From Adenophora triphylla var. japonica (lineage: Eukaryota; Streptophyta; Magnoliopsida; Asterales; Campanulaceae): DNA of 64,000 nt. The stretch lies in the NCBI GenBank assembly GCA_022495995.1, contig JAFEMH010002503.1, positions 124,001 through 188,000 of the forward strand, read 5' to 3'. The translations under genes and the position numbers were made by a program. Position 1 is the first letter of the stretch; each line of letters begins with the position of its first letter. A model generated the notes under the pieces. That model saw only the letters and a list, made by a program, of their open reading frames with translations, made no database searches and was not told where the DNA came from. Below are positions 47,365 to 59,388 of the stretch, in pieces.

Positions 47365-50300
47365 ATGAAAGTTCTTGCTTCCCACTCCACTTTCGCCGGG
47401 AACTCCATTTCCGACCACCACCGTCACCTATATCCTGAATCAGCCCCGGTCAGGAAACTTTCTTCGTCTACCGTCAATGGGCGTAAGAATCTGCAAATGG
47501 CCGAGACGGATAAGGCGACGAAGTACATGAATTTGAGGCACCCTTTAAAGCTTTCTCTCATGGCCGTTGGGACGGTATGAAATTTTAACCTTATACTCGT
47601 TTCGCTGCTTGATTATTAATTTTGGGTTTTTGCAGTTCTCTTTAATTTATGTCTTGGCTTGGCACTATGCTATCTTTTAGAAGGAATTTAGTTTCCCCCC
47701 TCTCTTTGCACTGGTTAATACCTTTATTTCACAAGTATTTAGTTTCACAACCATTGAGCAAGTTTGATCTTCCATTTTATAGATTTGTTTGTTAAATAAA
47801 TGGTTGTTTGTTGGCTAGGCATAGTTTCTCGATTGAGCACAAAATGAAATTTGTATCTTCAAGGCATAAATTCAACAAGCAAAATTAATGATGAAATAAG
47901 AGGGCTACTTATCACATTCTTAGAACGTCTTCTCACTTTTCTGTGATTTGAAACAAACAATTGAAAGAGTCTAACTATGGAGCTTCTACGCTTGAATGCT
48001 CCTCAATTATTATGCTCATGGTTGGTCTTTGAGCCACAAATGTAATGTTATCAGTTCATAATCCCAAGATTTTGGTTAATTTTCTATCACTTCGCTGCTG
48101 AATAGCTAAGGTGGAACATTATGCAATTAGCTAAGGTCACTCGTAGTACTTGCATAAACATGCAGTGGCATTGCAAAATTTACTATAGGAACAAACTTTT
48201 ATAAGTTGAATCAAAACCACACTTAATCCTCCACTGTGTTGTCTTTATAGTAACTAGTGTTACTCCCGTGCGATGCACGGACATCTACTAACACAAAAAA
48301 GACGAAAATTTATACAAATACAACAGAAAATAGAGATGTTTGTATACATTGTAAAATACTTATTTGAAAACTATATTATCGGTACAAATATCAGATTGAA
48401 GATCACTAAAATAAATCTATATTTAAAGCATAGTTAGTTTGTACAAAACGCGTTTTATACGTAAATTCCCGTTCTATTCAATAATACTCACGTTTGGCGT
48501 CCGTTTTTCATTGCTATGGAATTAAACGCTGTAAAACATAATTATTGTGTATTTAACGTGATATGTGCGTAATTTTAGTTAAGAAACAGGTGATTAAGGA
48601 AAATAATTTGCCCACAGTGTTACTTAGTTTTCGCCAACGATTGGAAAAACGTAAACTATCCTAGTTCTAAGTCTTCCAATCTTTCTCTTCAACTGCAATT
48701 CGAAACTCTGGACTCTAGTAATTCTCCAAACAAAAAAATTACATGAAACTTTCAAGTATCATCAATTTCGATTTTTGATAAGTTATTTTGTTCTTGAGTC
48801 GTATTCAACTTTTACATCCACGTTTGATTTTTACATATTTCATTAATGTTATTGTTATATAATATTTTAAGATTTATGTATATAGATTAATATAGTAGTA
48901 CTATTTCCTCCGTCCCAAAATGTATAATTAATTTCATTTTTTAGAAAAACAATAAAGATTGTTATTTTTTTACATCCACGTTTGATTTTTTTCTTTCTTT
49001 CTTTTCACGTGATAGTTAAGGCATATTTTTATAAATATATTATACTTCTAAAACATTAGGTAAATGTATAATTAATATTCATAATTTACCTATTTATATT
49101 TATTATATTTTTCCTATACTTTTACGTATGTAATTTTGACTATGATACATATAATACACGTTATATAAAAAATACACAATATTTATATTCCACTTTTTTC
49201 ATGCCGTATTTTTTGGCGTATTTTTAAAATAAAATTCGTACACAATTAATACTCATCTCCTCGCCTCCTGGCATGGGATAAAGTAAAAAAAAAAATCATG
49301 CGGTATACTCATCTTGTTTTTTTTTTTTTAAAGAAACATATACTCATCTCAATATGTATGTATGTATTGTATAATTTACACTTAATAATTATTAAAAAAA
49401 AACTAAATTGAATTTTTTTGGTAATAATAATTTTTAGATTTGACTAAAAATTATTATTTCAAAAAAATAAAAAATAATTTATTATTTAGATGGGTTGTAT
49501 ACAAAATTGTAAAAAAGGTTTAATTAAACAACTTAAAACAAAATGTTTTTTAAAATAAACTTAAAATAAATAAATTATTAACTTATAATTTTTTTAACTT
49601 GAATATAGGAATAGTAATACAACATCTATTTGAATTACTTTTTTGGATAAAATAAATAAAGTAATAATTTATGAATTTTTAATATTTATAGGTCAATTTT
49701 GAAATATATTTATAAAATAAATCTTTTTTTTAAGTCTTGAAATAAAACCTTTGTTAAAAGGTCTAAAAAACGTTTTTTGTAAAAGTCTTAAGATTTTATG
49801 AATATTACAACTATATCCTAAAGTTGAAAGACTTGGTTGCCCTTAATGAAACAATGTGTGAACTATTTTGCCCTTTAATGTTGACACTTTTGAGGGGGAA
49901 AGCAACTTTCAAAAATAAATGGAAAAGTCATGGAAATTGTGAAGTATTTGTTTTATTCAAAGGATGAGAAATGTCAGATTTGCCCTTTATTGTTGAAAAA
50001 TTTACCACTTGCTTCCTTTTAATATAGTATAGATATCCGGTACATGTTGTTTTTTGTTGGCAAGGAGCCATTTCACTGACTGTGACCTGTCTTTTTTATT
50101 GTTCATTACCTTGACCCATTCTTCCTTTATTTATGTAATACATATATAGCCTTACGAGGGAATAATAATTCTGAGCTCCTTGCATGATGCAAGGTGAGCA
50201 AGATCTAGAGTCCATTGTTGTAGCTGGTGTGTTTGTCCTCAGTTGGTCTGCAGAGTTTCTCTTTATTGGTGGACCACTCATTGTGATTTGTGAGTTGGGT

Positions 50301-52548
50301 TCGAATTGAGGGTGGGGGGAGGAAGAAGATGAAGTTTGTTTGATCAGTTATCATGACGGCAGTGATTTTTCAAGTTTATGACTTCTAAATGGTAGTGGGG
50401 TTTTTGAATAATTACTTTTCTCAATTACTCCTTCATTGATAAAATCTTGAATCTTGTACTTGAGGTTGAGACATTCATTTGTAGTATGCCTGCTAAACTG
50501 GTGAATCATCCAAGAAACCTAGTGACGGAGTGGCAGACGGGCAGTCTCCCCCGGTCGCCGTGGTCCACCCTTAATCCAGACAATACGACTTGGTTCTGAG
50601 TGAACCGAGTGGAATTCCGTTCACACTTGCCAATGACAATTATGGAGTAGAGTGTTTGAAATCGCTACATTTCCAAGCATTCATCTGATAAAGGCGTAGA
50701 GTGTCCAATTAAATTTTACCTCCATGATTTACCTCACCATCCTTCTGCGGTGCTTTGATAATTGATATTATACTTTTCAAGAGTGCCAATTATCTTTCAT
50801 TGATGTCCGCTAATTTGTCTATTTGCAGAATATGGTTCAATGATTATCAGTTATCACCTCATATATACCTGTATCTGCCATGCAATGCTTCCGTTGGTAT
50901 GAAGTATCTGAAGTTGATATGCATTATACTTGCAGAATTTCAGTCAGGGTGTAGATGATGATTTTGATGACTTGTTTAAAAGATATGGAAAAGTGGTATA
51001 CCAAAGCAACAACCAAAAGTCTCCAACCGCTGACGCTGATGATGATGCTGAATGCTTGTCTTGTAAGCCCAACTCCCTTAGATTTTAGTGTAGCACTATC
51101 TTAAACTCCTCCGTAGCAATGTGACAACGTCCGATTTGAAAGTAAAAATACTAATAATAATGGATTATGCCTTTCAGATATTTATCTTAATTTGCACTAT
51201 TCTTGCATCTTTTTTGACATGACACTTGAAGGAAATCATGTTTTTGTCTTTTTTTTTTCTTTTTTTTAAGAAACAGCTAAAAGTTATACTCTCACTGTCC
51301 CAATTGAAAATGTAGTCTCTAACTTCCTAAAACGTATAATGTATCCTTAAAGGAAGAAGAAAGTAAGAAAAGGGATATGCACCTCTCCAATAGGGACCCA
51401 GGGAATAGCTTAGAATGGGACTCTTGCCCTTGGACGTACTAAATGAGAAAGTATGACCCTTCTACAGGAGAAAGGTAGTGCTAAACGCTCAAGATCCCTT
51501 TTTTGGATGATACTCCCTCCGTCCCCAAATGATAGTCCCGTTTGACTTTTCAAACATTTAAAGGATACATTATACGTTTTAGAAATTCAGTCATTTTGAA
51601 GCCTTGTTTTTGGAAATGGGACCAACCTTTTGGGACAAGACAAACAAAAAAGGGAAATGGAACTATCATTTTGGGACAGAGGGAGTATATTTCAACTATT
51701 CTTTTATCAACATATCTTTGGTTTCTGTTTATTGTACCATGTGCATAGTCGTGATAAAACTTCATTTGAAACAAAGGTGATGGTTTTCTGCTTATTGTAG
51801 TTGCTGTTGCAGCGGCCAAAGTTGCAAATGATGTAAAGGCTGCAGACATAAGGGTTCTCTTTGTGAAACCTCTGGTTTACTGGACTAAATTTTTCATCAT
51901 TACAACTGCATTTTCTCGACCTCAGATAGATGCTATTGGGTATGAATTGTCATTATGATCTGTCTCAACCAGTACCAAGAGAAATTATTGCTAGAGAAAA
52001 AGGGAAGAATTATTCAGGATTCCTAATCTTTATGATGTAATGCAGGTCCAGAATACGAGATCTAGCTGGGGAAAAGTATGGAAGAGTTGCATCTGGAGAC
52101 GTCAAACCAAACTCGTGGACCTTACTGGACTTCGGTAGGTGTTCCTTTTAGACTGGTCATTGACATAACAAGTATGCTTTAATTGTGATTCAGTTTTGGA
52201 GGAATGCTCAATTTGAGCTGTCAATTTGACAATTTTCATTATCTTAAGCAAATATTTGGTCGATTTCCGCTGATATGGTTTGGGACTTTGTTCCTTGTTT
52301 TTATTACACTCCCTCGGTCCCTCAATGAATGCAAATTTTCGTCTTTTTCTTAAAAGAAAATTAAGAACGTCGACATATAAAATTCGTCTTACACTAGTAA
52401 TAACAGGTCTTGTTGTTGTGCTTCAGGTGATGTAATCGTTCACATTTTCCTTCCAGAACAAAGAAGTTACTACAACTTGGAAGAGTTCTATGCCAATGCC
52501 ACTTCCATAGAGCTACCTTTTGTAAGTGAACAACCCTTTCGCGGTTGA
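47365..52548 (+). CDS. chloroplast Iojap/RsfS-family ribosomal silencing protein
   Basis: Five exons with GT-AG introns: 47365-47574, 50936-51062, 51801-51939, 52046-52134 and 52427-52548 (TGA stop). They give 228 residues. Exon 1 encodes a Ser/Arg/His-rich, acid-poor N-terminus (MKVLASHSTFAGNSISD...), fitting a plastid transit peptide. Exon 2 has an acidic linker (DDDFDDLFKRYGKVVYQ, SPTADADDDAE). Exons 3-5 form the RsfS/Iojap domain with FVKPLVYWTKFFII, AFSRPQIDAIG, VKPNSWTLLDFGDVVIHIF and YYNLEEFYAN. Bacterial RsfS binds uL14 and blocks subunit joining; plant Iojap is needed for plastid ribosome function. Intron 1 is 3.4 kb and contains a Helitron. The ATG at 47365 is the first in the transcript-like region. 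Confidence 0.92.
48254..50033 (-). mobile_element. non-autonomous Helitron in Iojap intron 1
   Basis: On the minus strand it starts TCTATACTATATTAAAAGG at 50033. It ends with the hairpin CCGTGCatcGCACGG followed by gagtaacaCTAG at 48254. It sits between A and T on that strand, as Helitrons do, with no target duplication. The 1,780-bp body is AT-rich, without Rep/helicase coding and with no gene fragment I recognise. Confidence 0.88.
51513..51685. mobile_element. Stowaway-like MITE in Iojap intron 2
   Basis: Ends CTCCCTCCGTCCCC and GGGACAGAGGGAG with TA flanks, and complementary subterminal aaatgatagtcc / ggaactatcattt. About 173 bp. Confidence 0.85.
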
Positions 52549-53388
52549 AAAAAGGTTCTGTCATTAGGGTGGTAATGTCTATCATTCGGGTGTAGCCAAT
52601 CCGTCAGAGGTCTCTGTAGCAATGGCGGGTTCGTAAGATCAAGTTGGTTTGCTTTTCTCGGGGTCGACTTTTCATGCTTTCTGATGAGATTATCTGTTGT
52701 GAGAATTTAGCAATTTGTTAAACAGAATTCCACATTCAGTGTAATGTAGTAATGGGAATAGGGCTGATATGCATGTTTCAGTAACATTCATCTTGTGTGT
52801 TGTTTTATCTAGAAGAAGAAGAAGAAGAAGCTGCCTTTAATTTTCATTTTTTGATCAATTTAGTTGTGTATTTTTGGTATTTGGGTGAGCCCTCTGTGTA
52901 TGTATGGTGTAAATGTTCATGCACTCGATCCGTCCCCATTTTTTATTTATTTTTTAAATAAATCTCAATTTTTTTTTAAAAAAAACTGTCATTAGTTAAA
53001 TGATTTTTACCAGTTTTTATTTATTACATTTCTTTATATATTCGCATTTTTAGAATACGAAATAAATATCTTTAATTTTTTTTTTGTAGAGTATCTCTTA
53101 ATAAAAAATATTCATTTGATACAGAAAGATTTTTTTATTTTTTACTTTTTAAGCAAACAACATAAATGAAAATTATAGATATTTATTTTCTAAATTTGTC
53201 ATATTTTTTATTTTTTTTTCTTATTAATAAAACGACGTCGTTATGTTTTGTGGTCAAATGTGATTTTAATATTTCACTATTTGGGTTTGAGTTCTCTACG
53301 TGTATTGGTCAACTCTTTTAATTATTTGTTACTCCCTGGTTCCTCCTTCAAAAGCCGGCTGAAACCTAAAACACGCCGCCGGAGAGCA
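52549..53388. other. intergenic Iojap to PPR, with ACGACGTCGT palindrome
   Basis: Iojap 3' flank followed by AT-rich DNA. At 53231-53242 lies AACGACGTCGTT, about 150 bp before the PPR start codon. The related AAACGACGTCGTTTT occurs at 57284-57298. It is a known-style plant core-promoter palindrome. No other gene signals. Confidence 0.4.
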
Positions 53389-55716
53389 ATGACCTCAGTC
53401 ACACCACCACCGCCATCATCTCCAGCGGATATTACCTCAAAAGTAACCACCATACTAACTTCAAACGAGCCCGAAAACCTCCTCCCCTTCATCCCTCACC
53501 TTACGCCACCCATCATCCTATCCATACTCTCCTCCAAAGCCCTAGCCTCTCGACCTACCGCCCTCCTCTCCTTCTTCCGGTGGTCCCAAACCCACATCCC
53601 CAATTTCTCCCCTCTCCATCCCGACAACTCAATCCCCTCCCTCCTTACACTCCTCTCCACCCTCTTCAGTTTCAATAAATTCCCCGACGCCAAATCACTT
53701 CTCCTCAAATTTATCGCTGCCGATCCCCACCGCCACCTCCACCACTCCCTCCTCCACCCTTCCACTACCCTCCCTCGACCCACCAAAGCCCTTCTCGACA
53801 CCGCCATTGGTGCCTACGCGCAGGCCGGTCATCCACTTTTGGCTTTATCTATACTCAAGAAAATGAAGCGTCTCCGCTTTCGCCCCAATTCGCTCACCTG
53901 CATTACCATCCTCAATTCTTTGGTAAAGCATCCTTCTTCCCGCTCCCTTTTGCATTGTAGAGAAATATTTAATGATTCCCTCAAATTAGGGGTTGTTCCC
54001 ACCACTATTATGTTTAACATTTTGATTAAAAGTTACTGTTTGGAGTATAAGTTTCAAGAAGCTATGGCTTTGATTGAGCAAATGAAGGAGTTTAATTGTT
54101 TGCCTGATAACGCCACTTATAATACCATAATGGATGCACTCTGTAAAAAGGGAAAGTTGAATGAAGTTAAGGATTTACTGCTTGATATGAAAAGTAAAGG
54201 TTTGCTTCCGAATAGGAATACATACAATATTTTAGTTTCTGGGTACTGTAAAATGGGATGGTTAAAGGAAGCTGCGAATATCATTGAGTTGATGACACGG
54301 AGTAATATGTTGCCTGATGTTTGGACTTATAATACATTGGCCAATGGCTTGTGTAGTGTGGGGAGGATCGAGGAAGCTATAAGGCTTCGAAATGAGATGG
54401 AAAGTTTGAAATTATTGCCTGATGTGGTTACTTATAATATACTGATTAATGGTTGTCTTCGGTGGAAAAAGAGTTCCGAGGCATTTGAGCTACTTGAGGA
54501 AATGGGTGTGAAAGGTGTGAAAAGGAATGCAGTCACTTACAACATACTGATTAATTGGTATAGTAAGGAAGGGAAGATAAAGGAAATTAGTGAGACTGTA
54601 CAGAGCATGGAAGCCAGCGGGGTTTCCCCAAATAGTTTTACTTATAATACACTGATACACGGGTACAGCAAAGCTGGCAACTTAAGTGAAGTAATGAAGA
54701 TACTGCAGGAAATGAGTGGAAAAGGCTTGAAGATGGATACTGTGACCCTCAATACTGTTCTGCACACTTTGTGTGAGGAGAGGAAGCTTGATGAGGCGTA
54801 TGAGTTGCTTACTGGGGCTTATAAGCGAGGTTATCTTGTTGATGAAGTTAGCTACGGGACTTTGATCGTTGGGTACTTTAAGATTGAAAAAGGTGAAAAT
54901 GCAATGAAGGTTTGGGATGAGATGAAAGAGAAAGGGATTATTCCTGGTATTATCACTTTTAACTCTGTCATCGCAGGGCTTTGCAAGTCAGGGAAGACGG
55001 AGCAAGCGATATCTAAGCTGAATGAGCTTTTGGAGAATGGGTTGGTTCCAGATGAAATTACATACAACACAATTATTCATGGGTATTGCTTGGAAGGAAA
55101 TGTCGAGGAAGCATTTCAGTTTCATAACAAAATGGTAGAGAATTCCTTCAAGCCTGATGTGTTTACTTGTAATATTCTTCTCGGTGGACTTTGCAGTAAA
55201 GGGATGCTAGAGAGAGCCGTCAACCTCTTTGAAACTTGGGTATCGAAAGGGAAAATCATTGATTCAGTAACCTACAACACTGTCATATCAGCTCTATGCA
55301 AACAGGGGAAACTTGAGGATGCTATAAACCTTTTTACTGAAATGTGGTTAAAGAAGCTTAGGCCTGATAAATATACTTTTAATGCTATCTGTGGAGCACT
55401 TTATGAGGCGGGGAGACTCGAAGAAGCAAAGGAGTTGATGTCAAAAATGATTGAAATGGGTCTGATATCTGAAGATCCATTGGAAAGAAAAAAGGGGCAA
55501 GATCTGGCCTCGTGTGAAAATCTGGATGAATCAGATTCTAGTCCAGCAGTTTATTCAGAACAAATAACTGGATTTTGTAATGAAGGAAAATATAAGGATG
55601 CAATGCGTACTTTTGGAGAAATGGCGGAGAAGGGTATTTCTGTAAATAAGTCAACTTGTGTCACTTTGATGAATGCTGTATTCAAGCGAAGAAGAGGTAG
55701 ATCAGCTGCTTGTTAA
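53389..55716 (+). CDS. P-class pentatricopeptide repeat protein
   Basis: A single-exon protein of 775 residues from the ATG at 53389; the frame extends upstream to 53248, but only through a TTG, so that start is not used. The N-terminus is Pro/Ser-rich (MTSVTPPPPSSPADITSKV). From about residue 130 a run of some fourteen to sixteen 35-residue repeats follows, with hallmarks such as TYNTLIHGYSKAGNL, VTYNILINGCLRW and FNSVIAGLCKSGKTEQA. No E/DYW extension is visible. P-class PPRs bind organellar RNA sequence-specifically, aiding its stability, splicing or translation. It resembles Arabidopsis At2g16880 by recall only. The first ~170 codons are strongly C-rich and the remainder AT-rich. Targeting (mitochondrion or plastid) is undetermined. 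Confidence 0.92.
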   Translation: MTSVTPPPPSSPADITSKVTTILTSNEPENLLPFIPHLTPPIILSILSSKALASRPTALLSFFRWSQTHIPNFSPLHPDNSIPSLLTLLSTLFSFNKFPDAKSLLLKFIAADPHRHLHHSLLHPSTTLPRPTKALLDTAIGAYAQAGHPLLALSILKKMKRLRFRPNSLTCITILNSLVKHPSSRSLLHCREIFNDSLKLGVVPTTIMFNILIKSYCLEYKFQEAMALIEQMKEFNCLPDNATYNTIMDALCKKGKLNEVKDLLLDMKSKGLLPNRNTYNILVSGYCKMGWLKEAANIIELMTRSNMLPDVWTYNTLANGLCSVGRIEEAIRLRNEMESLKLLPDVVTYNILINGCLRWKKSSEAFELLEEMGVKGVKRNAVTYNILINWYSKEGKIKEISETVQSMEASGVSPNSFTYNTLIHGYSKAGNLSEVMKILQEMSGKGLKMDTVTLNTVLHTLCEERKLDEAYELLTGAYKRGYLVDEVSYGTLIVGYFKIEKGENAMKVWDEMKEKGIIPGIITFNSVIAGLCKSGKTEQAISKLNELLENGLVPDEITYNTIIHGYCLEGNVEEAFQFHNKMVENSFKPDVFTCNILLGGLCSKGMLERAVNLFETWVSKGKIIDSVTYNTVISALCKQGKLEDAINLFTEMWLKKLRPDKYTFNAICGALYEAGRLEEAKELMSKMIEMGLISEDPLERKKGQDLASCENLDESDSSPAVYSEQITGFCNEGKYKDAMRTFGEMAEKGISVNKSTCVTLMNAVFKRRRGRSAAC

Positions 55717-56084
55717 TTCATCTGGAAGCGCCATGTTGGCTACACTGTTTGAAAAAGAGCTAGTCTCATCTCATGGAAAGGACTTGCCAGCGAACTGACC
55801 AGGGAGAGATTGAGGTATATATTTTTCTCATTTCATTCATGAATTACTGTATCTGAGCTCAAACTGAACAGGTTACTGTACTTTGTAACACGTGTATACT
55901 AGTCAGTGCGTTGGTGGTGGCTACTCTTAATTAAAAAAAAAAAAAAAACGCAAAACTAAAATTCAATACATTTACATATAAAAATATAATAGAGAAGCAG
56001 CATGGAAATAAAGACCCTCATTTTGGGATGAAATCAGTACTGAAGCATAAGCAAAACATAAAGAAAAAGAGAAGCAGCATGGAC
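55717..56084. other. PPR 3' flank
   Basis: The PPR 3' untranslated region is followed by an A-run (55932-55948) and AT-rich DNA. A short duplicated phrase (agagaagcagcatgga) appears at about 55990 and 56068. No gene signals. Confidence 0.4.
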
Positions 56085-56474
56085 CTTGAAAACGGATCCA
56101 AATCCTCCTTCACCGAGCTTGTTATCGCTGCTGAAATTATCTGTCGCAACTTTTATTTGTTGGAAGTTGAAAAATTTTCCTTGTAATTCTGCCTTTATCT
56201 CTGTTCAAGCATCCACAAAAACCAATAAATCAAGCCAAAAAGGTGCAGTAATGTGGCAATTTTGAGGCCAAGTCATGATCAGAATTTATTCATGTATATA
56301 GAAGATATGGCCATTCAATTAAATCAAGTTAGTTCTTGCCTTCTAACTCGGGATCTTTGGCATCAAAGTAGCCCCTTCTCCACAAAATTAATAGAACTGA
56401 TAGAGGGAGAAGTAATGAAGCTCCAACGATCCCAAAAATAGCCAAAGGAGATAGGCTGTTATGATTCTTCTCAA
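56085..56474 (-). pseudogene. LRR receptor-like kinase remnant (transmembrane and kinase-start exons)
   Basis: Two minus-strand exons join in frame. Exon A (56474-56340) encodes a transmembrane helix (IFGIVGASLLLPLSVLLILW) and the juxtamembrane RRGYFDAKDPELE. Exon B (56188-56085) encodes [18 protein letters not shown] and [16 protein letters not shown], the start of a kinase domain with its glycine loop. The donor after exon A is gcaag, so this would be a GC-AG intron. The style fits the LRR-VIII-2 RLK group. Neither the LRR ectodomain upstream nor the rest of the kinase downstream is present, so it is a gene fragment, presumably non-functional. Confidence 0.8.
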
Positions 56475-57003
56475 CTGTGTTCAGGCATTAAACAACAAAA
56501 CATCATTCATACCAACAAAACAGAAAGAACCGAAAGAGGCTGGGGAGAAACAGAACATACCACGAGTCGTGGTATACTAGTGCTTGCTTTATTTTTCGGA
56601 GTCGGCCTAAAGAACCGATCCAACCTAATTAACAGAACAAACCCAACAGAAATTATGAAATGCTCATCAACTCCACAAACCGAATTATCAGAACAAATGC
56701 AACAGAAATTATGAAAAACAAAACATTAATACATAGTACTCCCTCCGTCCCAAAATGATTATCCAAAAAAAAAAACTGATTTTTCCTTGAATCAAAATGA
56801 ATGTGTGATGATAATATACTTAATATTTCAAAAAATAAAAACAAATCAAATGAAGTCAATTATCAAGTATCAACATATGACCTTTTTCCAGAAAGCTACT
56901 AGATTAATTTTTTATTTTTTTTGGGTAACTTTCTGTAAGCAATTCTACATGTTTACACGCTAATACATATGACCTTTTTCCAGAAAGCTACTAGATTAAA
57001 TTT
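56475..57003. repeat. AT-rich flank with 34-bp direct repeat and Stowaway half end
   Basis: A lone CTCCCTCCGTCCC end lies at about 56742. The phrase acatatgacctttttccagaaagctactagattaa-type (split here for length) occurs at about 56873-56907 and again at 56966-57000, about 93 bp apart. No gene signals. Confidence 0.5.
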
Positions 57004-57371
57004 TTAGGATTTACCTTTGATTCGAGAAATTCTTCTTGATTTTGTGAGGGGGTTGCGGAGGGGGGTTTGGTTCGCCCATTCTATGGCCGGAGAGGAGAGG
57101 TCGGCGGCGGGGAGGGAAGAGGGATTAGGGAGGCGGTGGTGGAGGGAGGAGGGAGGAGATGGCCGAGATGCACGCAGCACGCAGGAACTGAAGAAGGAGA
57201 GTAGGAGACGGACGTAGTTGTTTCTGAATTCTGATCTGATCGTTCCAAATTCTATTAATCCTTTTTTTTTCCTTCCTAAGCAAAACGACGTCGTTTTGTA
57301 AAAAAAAATATATATATATTTTTTTTGGTGGTGCCTGTGCACCATCATGCACTTAGTCACGTCCGCCCCTG
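57004..57371 (-). mobile_element. possible hAT-type transposon end with first-exon-like segment
   Basis: On the minus strand it begins CAGGGGCGGACGTGAC at 57371, like the element end at 1039. It continues through an A-rich stretch, the palindrome AACGACGTCGTT, then a C-rich open segment that ends at a splice-donor-like aaag|gtaaatcc near 57013. The far end was not found. The open frame (57004-57435) shows no family signature and crosses the putative terminus. Confidence 0.35.
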
Positions 57372-57713
57372 ATACTAGTTGACAGGCTGATTGCTTTAGG
57401 GAGTGCTTACTAATTATCATCGCAAGGAATTGCATCTGCTCGTAATAGTTGAATGAACTTAGGTGAGCGGTAAAGGAATAACAAGTTAGGATTTGCTATA
57501 ACTCCCAACCTCAAGATTGCCATCGGTGTCATCAAGGAAAAAGAAAATCTACCAAAGATAATTCTGCAACAGATATCTGTTATTGAATTGTGAAAAATGT
57601 TAAAATAGTTTACTTTTAGTGTCACAGTTTACTTTCTCTTTTACTGAAAATAAATATAATGCTGAGATAAAACAAAAAGGGACCGCCCCTACTAGCTCAA
57701 AACCATAGTGATC

Positions 57714-58014
57714 CCTAAGCTTTACCCTCAATAATAATTGGCTGCAGAATTAGGTATTCAAGGGGACTTTTAACATGAAGTCGTTAACGGTGAACCTTCC
57801 TTTGCTGGCCTGTTGAGTATCCTTCTTACTTCTGGTGACGGCAAGAAGTTAACTGATAGATGCATCCTAAGCTTTGCCCTCTATGACTAACAACAAAAGC
57901 TACGAGTTTGAGAAGCCTTTTAACATGAAGTCGTTCACTGAGAACTTTCCTTGGCTAGCCTGTCAAGTATCTTTCTTATTTCCTGGTGAAGGCAATAAGT
58001 TCATCAATAGATAT
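57714..58014 (+). repeat. ~152-bp diverged tandem duplication
   Basis: Two copies (57714-57865, 57866-58014) share cctaagcttt, ttttaacatgaagtcgtt and a ctggtgaNggcaaNaagtt block. The second has a 62-codon open frame containing NMKSFTENFPWLACQ; the first has a stop. It may be old coding DNA, but I recognise no family. The rest of 57372-59050 shows nothing else. Confidence 0.55.
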
Positions 58015-59071
58015 GTAGGTCTCACTGCAATTTATAAAAGCATAACAAGAGCAGACACATAAACGACCTATAGATCTAACGTTTCAGGCAGAAACATGAC
58101 TAGATCTAGATGTAGCTAACTTACATCGTAGATTATTATTTTGTTGTATTTTTTATTATCATTATTCAAAGTGGATGAAGATGACATGGATCCTAGCCTC
58201 AATCCTACACAGCTATGCCTTGAAAGGCTACACGAATGTGGGTCGATATAAAGGCTAAAGGATATATTCAACAAGATAATAGTTTCTCCATAATGTTGTC
58301 TCTGACAAAATTCGCCCCCTAATCTTCCCGCTAGAAGAGAGTAGGGAATACCACTAGAGCTAGAGCTCATTGGTTGCATTGTTGATTTTACAAATGAATG
58401 AAATCATGGTGGGCATCTGAATTTCACCTATGCAATGGGAGGAGCATCCATGAAAGTAGGTCAGCATTACTTTGTTACCCCACATCTGGATCAACAAAAA
58501 CTGCTGGTGTTTGAAGGATTTAAAAGAAAAGCTTCCCTCACCTGTCAAATTCTCTAACAAACTTAAATTGTCAGTTAATCCTACCTCCCTTACTAGTTAT
58601 CTTCTAAAGCACGTGAGAAGTCAAATAAGTACAAAGTTGATACAACAGACTCTTTGAATTTTTCTTTGGAGAAAAAGTCTCAAAATGTAATCATCAAAAT
58701 AGCACTAACAAATAAATCCTCCATCCCACTTTTAATTGGCAAGAAATGTTACTTGTTGTCTGATAAATGGAACATGGATTGTAGCATTCAGTTGGCAAAA
58801 CAATTTAGAAACTGATTAGGAACTAGTATTGTAGAACACTAGAACAAAGGAATAAGAAGATCTACCAATGTTCTGGTTGCCATCGACCTTAGCCCCTTGA
58901 CCATGATGGTTGACCCCTTGAATAATCGCAAAGATAGTTCAAAGTTTATGTAGTTTATCTTGCAGCTGCACTCCTCTCCTTGTCCTGGTCAGTGGTCACA
59001 TTAATATTTACTTGCATTATATCTAGCAGCATATTGCCCTAATATTCTGCAACTTTATGATTCAGTAATAC

Positions 59072-59178
59072 TTTGTGAAAACTGCTAAGTGCATTGGAGA
59101 AGCAGCAATCGAGTTACACCTCACAGCAGCTAAGGAACTTGTCCAGCCTATCACTCTATTAATGAGGGAACATGATGC
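59072..59178 (+). other. exon-like open segment, unrecognised
   Basis: Between an acceptor-like attcag (59060-59065) and a donor ctg|gtgagt (59178/59179) the frame reads VKTAKCIGEAAIELHLTAAK and then ELVQPITLLMREHDA. Codon use looks coding and the borders are good, but no family was recognised and partner exons are not certain. Confidence 0.3.
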
Positions 59179-59388
59179 TGGTGAGTATTCTGCAGATTAT
59201 GGCATTAGTCATTAGATTCCTTTAAAGTAGTTGAATATTTTAGTTGGGAGCAGAAAAATTAGTTCTTAAAAGAAAATCTGCATGCACTATTTGATGGAAA
59301 ACCAGCAAGATTAGTGCTGTTAACAGCTATACAAGGATTCTATAGACCATCTCTGTGAACACTTACAGTGATACCCATTTAATTTATA

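Noticed and set aside
53248..53388. Upstream extension of the PPR protein as a targeting peptide
   Set aside because: The upstream start is TTG, not ATG; the first in-frame ATG is 53389.
57004..57435. 143-codon minus-strand open frame as a gene
   Set aside because: It spans a putative transposon terminus and low-complexity Pro/Ser sequence, with no family signature.
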